64,000 nt of DNA, taken from contig CAVRVX010000001.1 in assembly GCA_963724735.1 (NCBI GenBank), forward strand, positions 62,001 through 126,000. Reading direction: 5' to 3'. The notes under the pieces are model-generated. The model was given only the letters and a program-made list of their open reading frames with translations, was not told where the DNA came from and made no database searches. The DNA is from Rhodoplanes sp963724735 (GTDB lineage: Bacteria; Pseudomonadota; Alphaproteobacteria; Rhizobiales; Xanthobacteraceae). A program made the position numbers and the translations under genes. Shown piece by piece: positions 43,001 through 50,981 of the stretch (position 1 is the stretch's first letter; every line of letters starts with the position of its first letter).

Positions 43001-43594
43001 CCCTTCATCGGTATGAGTGGCCCAGGCGGCGTAACGTGCGGCGACGTCGAGTTCGGCGGCGTGCTCGGCCTCCTTGTCGAGACGCGCGGCGACCCATTCC
43101 GCGAAGCGCTGCTCGGTCAACTCGCCCCCGATCAACGCCTCGACCTCGCGCCGCAGCGCATCGCCATCGAAGCCCTGCGCGACCTGCGGCCCATACTTCT
43201 TCATGGCCCGCCGTTGCACGAACAGCCGCTTCACCGAATATAGCGGGGCGAGCGCGTCATGGCGCGCCTTCAGCGCATGCAGCTCCTGGCTGACTCCGAA
43301 TAACTTGCCGATGAAATCTTCAAGATGCGGCGCGAGATCGATAACGAACTCCGACTCGTCCTTGCTCGAAATGGCATCGGGCGCAGCGCGCGCGGCCATC
43401 AGCCGATTGTGCAAAGAGGCATCCGCACCCTTGAGGAAGGCGACGAACGCCGCATCGAGCCGAGCGAGGCCCTCGCGCCGATAAAGGTCATCGAAGCTCG
43501 CGTCGAAGCCGAGCAGATGGCCGCCGTTCGGCGTGTCGGCACTGCCGCTATGGCTCGCTTTCTCTATTCTGGCTGCTAAAACGCTAGAACTCAT
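40049..43594 (-). CDS. Large iron-sulfur flavoprotein: NfnB-like (GltD) half followed by NfnA-like (PyrK) half
   Basis: A 1181-residue cytoplasmic protein. Residues 1-255 are a helical domain I do not recognise. Residues about 265-350 carry Fe-S cysteines (YCIWCHNQGKDSC, AGCPLEEK, CAATGHRICNDCMKACIYQ). About 400-830 is a GltD-like FAD/NAD(P) reductase (VGLGPAGFTLAHHL, then VVIGGGLTAIDTA). About 850-1181 is a ferredoxin-reductase/PyrK-like module with HPGQFYRLQNYE (flavin) and LIGGGLGNAVLFSIG (pyridine nucleotide). Late cysteines follow in CAQCLQAHRDPVTG, FSCANQDQDLD and FGCLRGRL. ATG 43,594 has AGAGGT just upstream. It follows rubrerythrin and an NfnAB-like gene. It likely transfers electrons between NAD(P)H and an iron-sulfur protein. 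Confidence 0.82.
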   Translation of the reverse strand: MSSSVLAARIEKASHSGSADTPNGGHLLGFDASFDDLYRREGLARLDAAFVAFLKGADASLHNRLMAARAAPDAISSKDESEFVIDLAPHLEDFIGKLFGVSQELHALKARHDALAPLYSVKRLFVQRRAMKKYGPQVAQGFDGDALRREVEALIGGELTEQRFAEWVAARLDKEAEHAAELDVAARYAAWATHTDEGHRLHKAGVLFKAPGKVDPLRLVPVETEVIDGVTMLKLGEDHRRRREGFALTDPGTDLTGALDQANYCIWCHNQGKDSCAKGLKEKTGGFKKNEFGVALAGCPLEEKISEMNLVKARGESVGALAIAIIDNPMCAATGHRICNDCMKACIYQKQDPVDIPQIETRTLKDVLALPFGFEIYSLLTRWNPLDIRRPLPKPESGRTVLIVGLGPAGFTLAHHLMNDGHAVVAIDGLKIEPLPADISGVDISGARTPFRPIRDAASLEENLGSRVMAGFGGVAEYGITVRWNKNFLKLVRLLLERRAEFKMFGGVRFGGALGIEEAFALGFDHIALCAGAGKPTVVPMKNRLAPGVRQASDFLMALQLTGAAKSDNLANLQIELPVVVIGGGLTAIDTATEALAYYPVQVEKFLARYEALTAERGEAAVRAAWTKAETRAAEAFLAHARAIRAERAAANRKDRAPRITELLQGWGGATIVYRRRLIDAPSYTLNHEEVAKAMEEGIRFAERLVPEEVVLDEFGHAEALRLTQQGDAGASEAVLPARTILVAAGTLPNTTLVREDPNNMALDGKYFRASDEDGAPVSPERNVKPADAHVLSSIRPDGRAVSFFGDLHPSFAGNVVKAMASAKQGYPVVSRLMAKLPRNRVPPAELLARLDHELRATVHEVIRLTPTIVEVVVRAPMAARAFHPGQFYRLQNYETLARRRDETCLAMEGLALTGAWVDRERGLLSTIVLEMGGSSDLCALLKPGEPVVLMGPTGLPTEIPDGETVLLIGGGLGNAVLFSIGEAMRARGNRVLYFAGYKSMRDRYKVAEIERAADAIVWCCDEGPGFAPDRPQDKSFVGNIVEALAAYGAGTLGPQPIALGEADRVIAIGSDGMMGAVARARHGILAAHLKSGHKAIGSINSPMQCMMKEICAQCLQAHRDPVTGVETVVFSCANQDQDLDRVDFGCLRGRLSQNSVQEKLTKLWIDRSLRELGLRTSDGR

Positions 43595-43704
43595 TACCTC
43601 TGTCCGATGGCTGGCACAAATGCAAAAGGGCCCGATCGGGCCCCTGCGCCAGGCGATCAACGGCTTCCGAGATAAGCTGCTGATCGCTGGTTTTGACCCA
43701 CCTC

Positions 43705-43788
43705 CCGGTCATGACCGGACTCGCCCGGCCATTGCGACGATTTCCTCCGAGCCGGTTTCCTTCGCCATCGCCCGGCGGAAAGCCGGGC
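43705..43788. repeat. Two diverged palindromic intergenic repeats, head-to-head
   Basis: Copy 1 contains the perfect 14-bp palindrome CCGGTCATGACCGG (43,705-43,718), with CTCGCCCGGCCAT after it. Copy 2, in reverse, is GCCCGGC-GGAAA-GCCGGGC (43,770-43,788) followed by ATGACGG. Both echo the GTCATG-CCGG-loop-CCGGCAT-type elements scattered in Bradyrhizobium/Rhodopseudomonas-like genomes. They fill most of the 237-bp gap between the rubrerythrin and flavoprotein genes and may modulate the transcript. Confidence 0.55.
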
Positions 43789-43831
43789 ATGACGGGGACC
43801 TTCTTCTAGGCGGTTGCTTGGCTTGCCTTGC

Positions 43832-44482
43832 TTAGCTTGCCAGCATCCCCGCCTTGCCTTTCGACCATCGCTGGAACTCGGTCTCGAGAAGCGCGACGTG
43901 TTCGACTTCTTCGGCGGCGAGTTCCTTGTAGAGGTCCTGTTCGGCCGACCCGGCCTGCACCTTATTGGCCCGATCGCTGAAGAAATCCACTGCCCGCTTC
44001 TCGAAGGCGATGGCGGTGCGGAACAGCGTTTCGGGATTGTCGATATTGCCGTCGACGCCGGCTTGGACCGCCGCAAGGTCGACGCGGAAGCCGTCGGCCG
44101 GATCGGGAACCTGCACATGGTAGCGCCGCGACAGCGTATCCATGTGTTCGTGCTCCATCTCGGAGAACTTGGAAAACAGCGCCTTGAGCACTGGGTCGGC
44201 CACCCGCTCGGCGGCGCGTTCGTAGAAGGCCTTGCCGCCCAGCTCGATCTGGAACGCGGTGCGGATCGCGTTCAGGCCCGCTTCATCGGAAATCCCAGCG
44301 CGCTCCAGCATCTTGAGCTGGCCGCCGCAATGCGGGCACATGCCATAGGGGAAAGCGAAGCCCTCGCTGACTTTGCCGCAGCTCTGGCAGCGCCACTGCA
44401 AGGTCGCGTCGGCGCAGCAAATATAGGACTCATCCGTGTCCAACGGTTGATGGCATTTGGGACATTCGCCTACCCCTACCAT
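43832..44482 (-). CDS. Rubrerythrin-family protein with N-terminal zinc ribbons
   Basis: A 216-residue protein. Residues 1-60 carry eight cysteines in knuckle form (C7-x2-C10, C22-C23, C32-x2-C35, C49-x2-C52), suggesting rubredoxin-like or zinc sites. Residues about 68-216 are a ferritin-like four-helix domain. The helices carry IELGGKAFYERAAE, FSEMEHEHMD, IAFEKRAVDFF and AAEEVEHVALLE, which supply the Glu/His ligands of a di-iron centre. Such proteins reduce peroxide using NAD(P)H-derived electrons. The two flanking flavoproteins are plausible electron donors. ATG 44,482 has AAGGAAGGG upstream. Confidence 0.88.
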   Translation of the reverse strand: MVGVGECPKCHQPLDTDESYICCADATLQWRCQSCGKVSEGFAFPYGMCPHCGGQLKMLERAGISDEAGLNAIRTAFQIELGGKAFYERAAERVADPVLKALFSKFSEMEHEHMDTLSRRYHVQVPDPADGFRVDLAAVQAGVDGNIDNPETLFRTAIAFEKRAVDFFSDRANKVQAGSAEQDLYKELAAEEVEHVALLETEFQRWSKGKAGMLAS

Positions 44483-44639
44483 GATTTGACCCTTCCTTGA
44501 AAATAGTCGGCACATTCAAGCGAATGCGCGTTCCCGGCTGATAATCGCGGCTGACCATAAGAGCGCGCGGCTCCCTGTCAACCCGAGCGTGCGGCGGACG
44601 GCGGCCCGCGCCGGCACGCGTGTCGCTACGCGCGGCCGA

Positions 44640-47024
44640 TCACTCGGCCGCGGGGGCGCTCGCGGCGGCGTCCTGCGCTGCCGGCCGCGCGCCGACCGGG
44701 GCGCCGGGAACGAACGCCTCTGCGTCCTCCTTCGTGATCGGCCATTTGCTCTTGCCCATTTGCAGCCAGGTGGCGATCGACCGCGCCGCGCGCCGCCCGG
44801 CGCCCATGGCAAGGATCACCGTCGCGCCGCCGGTGACGATGTCGCCGCCGGCGAACACGCCCGGCAGGTTGGTCCCCTGCGTTTCGCCGTCGGCGGCGAT
44901 ATTGCCCCACTTATTGAGGGAGAGATCCGGCGTCGCCTGGCCGATGATGGGATTGGGCTTGGTGCCGAGCGCGTAAATGACGGTGTCGCATTCGAGTTCC
45001 AGGAACTCGTCGGTCGGCACCGGCTTGCGGCGGCCGCGCTCGTCGGGCTCGCCCAGGGTCATCTTCTGCACCTTCATGCCGCGCACATTGCCCTCGGCGT
45101 CGATGAGGATTTCGACCGGCGTGTGCAGGAAGAAGAACTCGATGCCTTCCTCCTTGGCGTGGCGCAGCTCTTCGACGCGGCACGGCGCTTCGGCCTCCGA
45201 GCGGCGATAGACGCAGCGCACGGTCGGCACGCCGAGGCGCTTGGCGACGCGCAGGCAGTCCATCGCGGTATTGCCGGCGCCGATGACGACGACGCTCTTG
45301 CCGACGCTGATCGGCGTGTCGAGGAAGGGGAAGCGGTCGCCGCCCATCAGATTGACGCGGGTGAGGAACTCGTTCGCCGAATAGACTTGGCCGGCGAACT
45401 CGCCAGGAATGCCGAGGAAGGACGGCGCGCCGGCGCCGGCGGCAACGAATACGGCGTCGTTGCCCATCCTGCCCATCAGGTCAGGGAGGGTGAAGGTCTT
45501 GCCGATTACCTTGTTGGTCTCGAACCGCACGCCCATGTCCTTCAGCCGCTTGATCTCGCGGTCGATGATGTCGCGCGGCAGGCGGAAGCTTGGAATGCCG
45601 TATTGCAGCACGCCGCCGAGCACGTGCAGAGCCTCGTAGACGGTGACGCTCGCGCCGAAGCGGACGAGGTCGGCGGCGGCGGAGAGGCCTGCGGGCCCGG
45701 AGCCCACGATCGCGACCTTGCCGAGCGGATGCTCGATCACCGGCGGCACCGCTTTCGGCGGGTGTGCGTGATCGCCGACAAAGCGCTCCAGCCGGCCGAT
45801 GCCGACCGCTTCCAGCTTGCGGCCCTTGTTGCGCACGAGGATGCACTGCAACTCGCACTGCGTTTCCTGCGGACAGACGCGCCCGCAGACCGAGGGGAAG
45901 ATACTCGACTGGTAGATCGTCTCCAGCGCGCCGTCGACATCGCGCACCAGAAGCTTGCGGATGAAGGTCGGGATGTCGATGCCGACCGGGCAGCCGGCGA
46001 TGCAGGTCGGCTTGGCGCATTGAATGCAGCGCTCGGCCTCGCGCAGCGCGTCGGCGATCGAATAGCCGAGATTGACCTCCTTGAAGTTCTGCGCGCGCTC
46101 GTGCGCGTCGCGCTCCGGCATCTTCACTTGCTCGGCTTCGAGCGCGGAGAATTTCTTGTAGTTGCGCTTGCCGTCGATGATCAGCGTCTTTTCGACCTGG
46201 CAGACGTGGTCGAAATCCTCGTTGGCCTGCGTCTCCTGGCGCTTGAAGCGCTTCTGGCGCGCGAACAGCTCCTTGAAGTCGACGAGGTGGCCATCGAAGT
46301 CGGGCCCGTCGACGCAGGCGAACTTTACCTCGCCGCCGACGGTGACGCGGCACGAGCCGCACATGCCGGTGCCGTCCACCATGATGGTATTGAGCGACAC
46401 CATGGTCTTGACGCCGAACGGCCGCGTGGTCTCAACGCAGGCATTCATCATCGGCAGCGGGCCGATGGCGATCACGAGGTCGGGCTTGTCGCGCTCGAGC
46501 ACGTCCTGCAGGGCCGCAGTGACGAAGCCCGGCCTACCATAGCTGCCGTCGTCGGTGCAGATGAGAAGCTCGTCCGCGCAGCTGCGGAACTTGTCCTCCC
46601 AGAACACCAGATCCTTGTTGCGGAAGCCCATGATCGCGGTGGTGCGATTGCCGGCCTCCTTGAAGGCGCGCAGCTGCGGGTACACCGGGGCGACGCCGAG
46701 ACCGCCGCCCACCAGCACGACGTGCCCGACCTTGTGCACGTGTTGCGGCAGGCCCAGCGGGCCGACGAAGTCGGGGAAGCGGTCGCCTTCCTTGAAGTCG
46801 TCGCGCATCTCATGCGTCGTCTTGCCAAGCGTCTGGACGACCATGGTGATCGTGCCGCGGTCGCGGTCAAAATCGGCCACGGTGAGCGGGATGCGCTCGC
46901 CGCCCTCATAGAGACGCAGCATGACGAAATGGCCTGGCTTCGCCGATTGCGCGATATCGGGCGCTTGAACCTCCCATAGGAACGTCGTGTCGGAAAAGGC
47001 TTCGCGGCGAACGATCGGATACAT
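44640..47024 (-). CDS. NfnAB-like fusion flavoprotein (PyrK-like half then GltD-like half)
   Basis: A 794-residue cytoplasmic protein. Residues 1-285 resemble NfnA/PyrK-type reductases: KPGHFVMLRLYEGGERIPLT (flavin), VLVGGGLGVAPVYPQ (NAD) and MCGSCRVTVGGEVKFACVDG (2Fe-2S cysteines). Residues about 320-794 resemble NfnB/GltD: CIQCAKPTCIAGCPVGIDIP and VCGRVCPQETQCELQC (4Fe-4S ligands), IVGSGPAGLSAAADLV (FAD), VVIGAGNTAMDCLRVA (NADP) and VFAGGDIVTGGATVILAMG. In other bacteria NfnAB links NADH, NADPH and ferredoxin by flavin bifurcation. Ribosome site GAGGTGAGGA precedes ATG 47,024. It is the first gene of the operon running to rubrerythrin, the large flavoprotein and the ParB-like gene. Confidence 0.88.
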   Translation of the reverse strand: MYPIVRREAFSDTTFLWEVQAPDIAQSAKPGHFVMLRLYEGGERIPLTVADFDRDRGTITMVVQTLGKTTHEMRDDFKEGDRFPDFVGPLGLPQHVHKVGHVVLVGGGLGVAPVYPQLRAFKEAGNRTTAIMGFRNKDLVFWEDKFRSCADELLICTDDGSYGRPGFVTAALQDVLERDKPDLVIAIGPLPMMNACVETTRPFGVKTMVSLNTIMVDGTGMCGSCRVTVGGEVKFACVDGPDFDGHLVDFKELFARQKRFKRQETQANEDFDHVCQVEKTLIIDGKRNYKKFSALEAEQVKMPERDAHERAQNFKEVNLGYSIADALREAERCIQCAKPTCIAGCPVGIDIPTFIRKLLVRDVDGALETIYQSSIFPSVCGRVCPQETQCELQCILVRNKGRKLEAVGIGRLERFVGDHAHPPKAVPPVIEHPLGKVAIVGSGPAGLSAAADLVRFGASVTVYEALHVLGGVLQYGIPSFRLPRDIIDREIKRLKDMGVRFETNKVIGKTFTLPDLMGRMGNDAVFVAAGAGAPSFLGIPGEFAGQVYSANEFLTRVNLMGGDRFPFLDTPISVGKSVVVIGAGNTAMDCLRVAKRLGVPTVRCVYRRSEAEAPCRVEELRHAKEEGIEFFFLHTPVEILIDAEGNVRGMKVQKMTLGEPDERGRRKPVPTDEFLELECDTVIYALGTKPNPIIGQATPDLSLNKWGNIAADGETQGTNLPGVFAGGDIVTGGATVILAMGAGRRAARSIATWLQMGKSKWPITKEDAEAFVPGAPVGARPAAQDAAASAPAAE

Positions 47025-47393
47025 TCCTCACCTCGGTTTTGGGCGTGCGCGGGTTGTTCGCTTGGCCGGCCGGGAGACAGACGCCCGGTTTTCGGGGGTA
47101 GCACGGCCGTGCCTGCGGCTGCGGGAACACCCACGCTGGTGCAATATCGTCCATAATGCTCCGTGCGTGTTCCGTCCACCGGAACCAATACGTATGAACT
47201 CTAGCGCATCCGCAATTCTACGTAGTTGGACGCAGGCGGGCGGGCAAGTTTGAATTTTGGTCTTTGAGCAAAGCCGTAAGACCTTCCGGTTCGCCGGCCG
47301 TGAGGGGAGTGCGAATTGCCCACGTTTCGACGAAGTTTGCATGTCAAACGCCCGAGAGCCGTACCGATTCCGAACGCCGTGCGGGGCCAACTG
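47025..47393. other. 369-bp divergent intergenic region
   Basis: It separates the NfnAB operon (leftward) from the DUF2147 gene (rightward). A 12-bp palindrome, GCACGGCCGTGC, lies at 47,101-47,112, about 77 bp upstream of the NfnAB start. CTTTG-AG-CAAAG (47,262-47,273) is a short inverted repeat. Neither matches a box I can name, and no FNR-type site was found. Confidence 0.45.
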
Positions 47394-47978
47394 ATGAATG
47401 AGATCGTGCGCCATTTTCGCAGGATTGGCAGTGTGTTAGCGGGACTGTTGCTGACGACCGCATCGGCTCTTGCCGCCGATGTCGCGGGAGAATGGTGGAT
47501 CGAGGGGAAGTTCGGTCGGGTCCGCATCGAAAAATGCGATGACCGCATGTGGGGCCTGATTTCGTGGGAGCGCGCGTCCGGTGCGACGGATTACAACAAT
47601 CCCGATCCCGCCAAGCGCAAGCGGCCGACCCTCGGCATGCCGATTTTGCTCGGCTTGAAACAGACATCCGCCAACCGCTGGGACGGAGAGGTCTACGATC
47701 CGAAGCGCGGCCAGACTTGGACCATCAATATTAGCCTAACGAACCCCGACCAGCTCCGCCTGCAGGGCTGCCTCTTGTTCTTCTGCGGCGGCCAGGTGTG
47801 GTCGCGGGCCCCGGTCGGCCTGAAGGCGAACGCGACCGGCGATGCCGCGCTGGCGAAGCAACCGCCGCCTCCGTCCAACGAGTCAATGCCCAAGGGCGCC
47901 AATGGGCCGCCGAAGGCCGCTCCGTTCGAAACAACGAAGGACGTCTGCAACGCGGTCGACAAGGCGAACCGCTCCTAA
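47394..47978 (+). CDS. DUF2147 family secreted protein
   Basis: A 194-residue protein with a signal peptide (RHFRRIGSVLAGLLLTTASALAA). The mature part matches DUF2147: GEWWIEGKFGRVRIEKCDDRMWG, NNPDPAKRKRPTLGMPIL, and DGEVYDPKRGQTW with LQGCLLFFCGGQVWSR. The tail is Pro/Ala rich. DUF2147 proteins are periplasmic beta-rich proteins of unresolved function, common in Hyphomicrobiales. ATG 47,394 is used; the frame is open upstream but without signal-peptide character. It ends 46 bases before the convergent cysNC stop. Confidence 0.85.
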   Translation: MNEIVRHFRRIGSVLAGLLLTTASALAADVAGEWWIEGKFGRVRIEKCDDRMWGLISWERASGATDYNNPDPAKRKRPTLGMPILLGLKQTSANRWDGEVYDPKRGQTWTINISLTNPDQLRLQGCLLFFCGGQVWSRAPVGLKANATGDAALAKQPPPPSNESMPKGANGPPKAAPFETTKDVCNAVDKANRS

Positions 47979-48024
47979 GGTCAGCAGGCGGTCGGCAAGG
48001 CACAAGATCGGCCTGCTCGGGGCG

Positions 48025-49941
48025 TCACTCCGGGCCGCTGTTGCGGGTATCGATCGCGGCGCCCGGTTCTGTGTGCTGCGATGACGCGCGGATCTGACCG
48101 CGTTCGGTCAACAAGTCGATGACGCGCCTTGCCTCCTCCGCCGGCGTTTCGGTCGCGCCGTCGAGCCGCAGGTCAGGCGCTGTCGGCCGCTCGTAGGGCG
48201 CGCCGACGCCGGTGAATTCATTCAGCAGTCCAAGCCGGGCGCGCTGGTAGAGGCCCTTGCGATCGCGCGCGGCGCAGAGTTCGAGCGGCGTGTCGACGAA
48301 CACCTCGTAGAACGGAATGGCGCCGGCGATCGCGCGCGCATTGGCGCGATCCCGCGCATAGGGGGCAATGGCGGCTACGATCGCGATCAGACCCGCGTCG
48401 GCGAGGATTTGTGCGACTTCGGCGAGCCTGCGGACGTTCTCGCTGCGCTCGGCGGGCGAGAAGCCAAGATCGCGATTTAGCCCGTGTCTGATGTTGTCGC
48501 CGTCGAGCACATAGGCGTGGCAGCCCGCCTGCGTGAGCAATCGCTCCAACTCGTTGGCGACGGTCGACTTGCCGGCGCCCGACGGACCGGTCAACCACAC
48601 AACGGCCGGCAACTGCCGGCGCGCGGCAGGCCGGTCGGCCCAGCGCACGTCGAACGTCTGCCAATACGCGTTCGCAGACGGTTGGATCGCCTCGACCACC
48701 GTACCCGCCGCGAGCGTCGCGTTGCTCAGCCAATCGACCAAAAGGAACGCGCCGAGCGCGCGGTTGTCCTCGTAGCGATCAACGATGACGGGGCGGTCGG
48801 TCGCGATCGCCACGAGGCCGATTTCGTTGACCCCGAGGGTTGTCGCGGGATCGTCGGCCAGACGCACCACATCGAGCCGGCTGCGGACCGCCGTGATTCG
48901 GCACGGCACGAAGCCGGTCGCCTGCCGCATCAGCAGTCGCCGGCCGACATCGAGCGGCATGTCCGACAGCCACACAAGGCGGGCCACGAGATGATCGACA
49001 CAGGCGGGCGGCGCATCGGGATGGGCGAACACGGCGCCGCGGCCTGCTTCGATCTCGTCGGCCAGCACAAGAGTAATCGCCTGGCCGCTGCCGGCTTCGT
49101 CGAGGTCGCCGTCGAAGGTGACGATGCGCTCGATCCGGCTCGGCTGTCCGCCGGGCAACGCGACGATCGGATCGCCGCGCCGAACGCATCCGCCGGCGAC
49201 CGTGCCCTGATGGCCTCTGAACTGCGCATCGGTCCGGCACACCCGCTGGACGGGAAAGCGGAACTTGGCGGCCCGCTGCGACGGAGCCGCGATGCTTTCC
49301 AATCGCTCGAGGAGCATCGGGCCGTCGAACCACGGCATGGCGGAGGCACCATGCACCACATTCTCGCCGCGGCGGGCGGACACCGGGATAGCGATGACCC
49401 GCAACGAGAGGCGTTCGGCGTGAGCGTCGAAATCGGCGGCGATGGCTCGGAATACGCTTTCGGCGTAGGCGACCAGGTCCATCTTGTTAACGGCAAGGAC
49501 GACGTCGCGGATGCCCATCAGGCTCGCAATCGTCGCATGCCGCCGAGTCTGCGGGAGGAGGCCCTTGCGGGCATCGACGAGCAGCACGGCGACGTCGCTG
49601 ACGGAGGCCCCCGACGCCATGTTGCGGGTGAACTGCTCGTGGCCAGGGCTGTCGGCGATGATGAAGCTTCGCCGGCCGGTCGAGAAATAGCGGTAGGCCA
49701 CGTCGATCGTGATGCCCTGCTCGCGTTCAGCGGCGAGGCCATCGAGCAACAGCGCATAGTCGAAGCCGTCGCGGCTCGCGCGGGCGACCGCCGCAAGCTG
49801 GTCATCCGGCACCAGCCCGGCATCGACCATCATCCTCCCGAGCAGGGTCGACTTCCCATCGTCGACGGCCCCGCAAGCAAGCACGCGCAGCACGTCCTGT
49901 TCGGCCGCCGCGCTCCTCAGATCGATCACGCCCTCATGCAT
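48025..49941 (-). CDS. cysNC: Sulfate adenylyltransferase subunit 1 fused to APS kinase
   Basis: Bifunctional, 638 residues. The N-terminal EF-Tu-like GTPase drives ATP sulfurylase activity of CysD: GAVDDGKST (P-loop), DSPGHEQFTRNMA (G3) and NKMDLV (G4). The C-terminal APS kinase makes PAPS: TGPSGAGKST (P-loop), DGDNIRHGLNRDLGFS and DRKGLYQRARLG. Several usually invariant positions differ: Ala for Ser in the first P-loop, and R-D-R-K for R-D-P-K. ATG 49,941 starts 13 bases after cysD. PAPS from such fusions feeds cysteine synthesis or glycan sulfation. The partner cysD is frameshifted, so activity is doubtful unless another copy exists. Confidence 0.87.
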   Translation of the reverse strand: MHEGVIDLRSAAAEQDVLRVLACGAVDDGKSTLLGRMMVDAGLVPDDQLAAVARASRDGFDYALLLDGLAAEREQGITIDVAYRYFSTGRRSFIIADSPGHEQFTRNMASGASVSDVAVLLVDARKGLLPQTRRHATIASLMGIRDVVLAVNKMDLVAYAESVFRAIAADFDAHAERLSLRVIAIPVSARRGENVVHGASAMPWFDGPMLLERLESIAAPSQRAAKFRFPVQRVCRTDAQFRGHQGTVAGGCVRRGDPIVALPGGQPSRIERIVTFDGDLDEAGSGQAITLVLADEIEAGRGAVFAHPDAPPACVDHLVARLVWLSDMPLDVGRRLLMRQATGFVPCRITAVRSRLDVVRLADDPATTLGVNEIGLVAIATDRPVIVDRYEDNRALGAFLLVDWLSNATLAAGTVVEAIQPSANAYWQTFDVRWADRPAARRQLPAVVWLTGPSGAGKSTVANELERLLTQAGCHAYVLDGDNIRHGLNRDLGFSPAERSENVRRLAEVAQILADAGLIAIVAAIAPYARDRANARAIAGAIPFYEVFVDTPLELCAARDRKGLYQRARLGLLNEFTGVGAPYERPTAPDLRLDGATETPAEEARRVIDLLTERGQIRASSQHTEPGAAIDTRNSGPE

Positions 49942-49954
49942 GTTTCGCGAAATC

Positions 49955-50897
49955 TCAGAAATATCCCTCCGCCTTCTTCGCCTCGATGGAATCGGCGCGA
50001 TCGCCGTCGATGAGCCGGCCGGCCCGCTCGGAGCTACGCGAGCAGCGCAGCTCGGCAAGGATGGCGTCGAGGGTCGCCGCCGTCGAGGGAATCGCCGCGG
50101 TCAGGGGATAGCAGCCGAGCGTGCGGAATCGCACCGACAGGATTTCCGGGCCTTCTCCCGCAGCAAGCGACAAGCGTTCATCGTCCACCATGATCAGGCC
50201 CTCGTTGCGGCGCACGACCGGCCTTGGCCGCGCAAAATAGAGCGACACCACGGGAATCGCTTCGGCGCGGACATATTCCCAGACATCGAGCTCGGTCCAG
50301 TTCGAGAGCGGAAAGACGCGCATCGTTTCGCCGCCGGAAAGACGGGTATTGGCTAGGCCCCAAGGCTCGGGCCGCTGTGTTTTCGGGTCCCAGCGGTGTT
50401 CGCGCGAGCGCACGGAAAAAATGCGCTCCTTGGCGCGGCTCTTTTCCTCGTCCCGCCGCGCGCCGCCGATCGCCGCATCGGCCGCAAGCTTTGCGATGAC
50501 TTGGCGCAGCGCCTCGGTCTTCATCACGTGCGTATAGAGCGTGGCGCTGTGCGTGATCGGATTGATGCCGGCCGCGAGTTCCTTCCGGGTTCGTATGCAC
50601 GACGAGGTCGAAGTCCAATTCCCTCGCTTGCCGATCGCGAAAAGCGATCATCTCGCGAAACTTCCAGGTCGTGTCGACATGCACGACAGGAAACGGAATG
50701 CGCCCCGGATAGAAAGCTTTGCGCGCAAGATGCAGCAGGACCGACAAATCCTTGCCGACTGAATAAAGCAAGATCGGCCGCGCGAACTCGGCCTCCGTCT
50801 CGCGCAGGATATGAATGGCCTCGGCTTCGAGCGCGCGCAGCCGCGCCGTCAGCGGAACGCGGGCAAACGCATGGGTCTGCGAAGTAATGTCGTTCAT
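49955..50897 (-). pseudogene. cysD: Sulfate adenylyltransferase subunit 2, frameshifted with damaged PP-loop
   Basis: The N-terminal part (50,897 leftward) reads normal CysD to VVHTNPEG, then leaves frame. The next frame resumes exactly with LAAGINPITHSATLYTHVMK and continues to the normal C-terminus KKAEGYF at 49,955. One extra base in the AA at 50,579-50,580 explains this. In addition, the PP-loop normally GKDSSV reads GKDLSV (a single C-to-T change, TCG to TTG). Two separate lesions in one gene point to real inactivation rather than only a sequencing slip. It is cotranscribed with cysNC. Confidence 0.82.
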
Positions 50898-50981
50898 CGC
50901 CTGAGTATTCGTATTGTCTCAATCCGCAACGGTCGGGAGCAAGGGTTATCGGGCGCCGCCATAAGTCTAATGGTGCTCAAC

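Noticed and set aside
44589..46979. A 796-codon plus-strand frame opposite the NfnAB-like gene
   Set aside because: Antisense shadow of a well-supported gene with no recognisable motifs of its own.
48484..50013. A 509-codon plus-strand frame opposite cysNC
   Set aside because: Shadow frame with Arg/His-rich composition; cysNC motifs are unambiguous.
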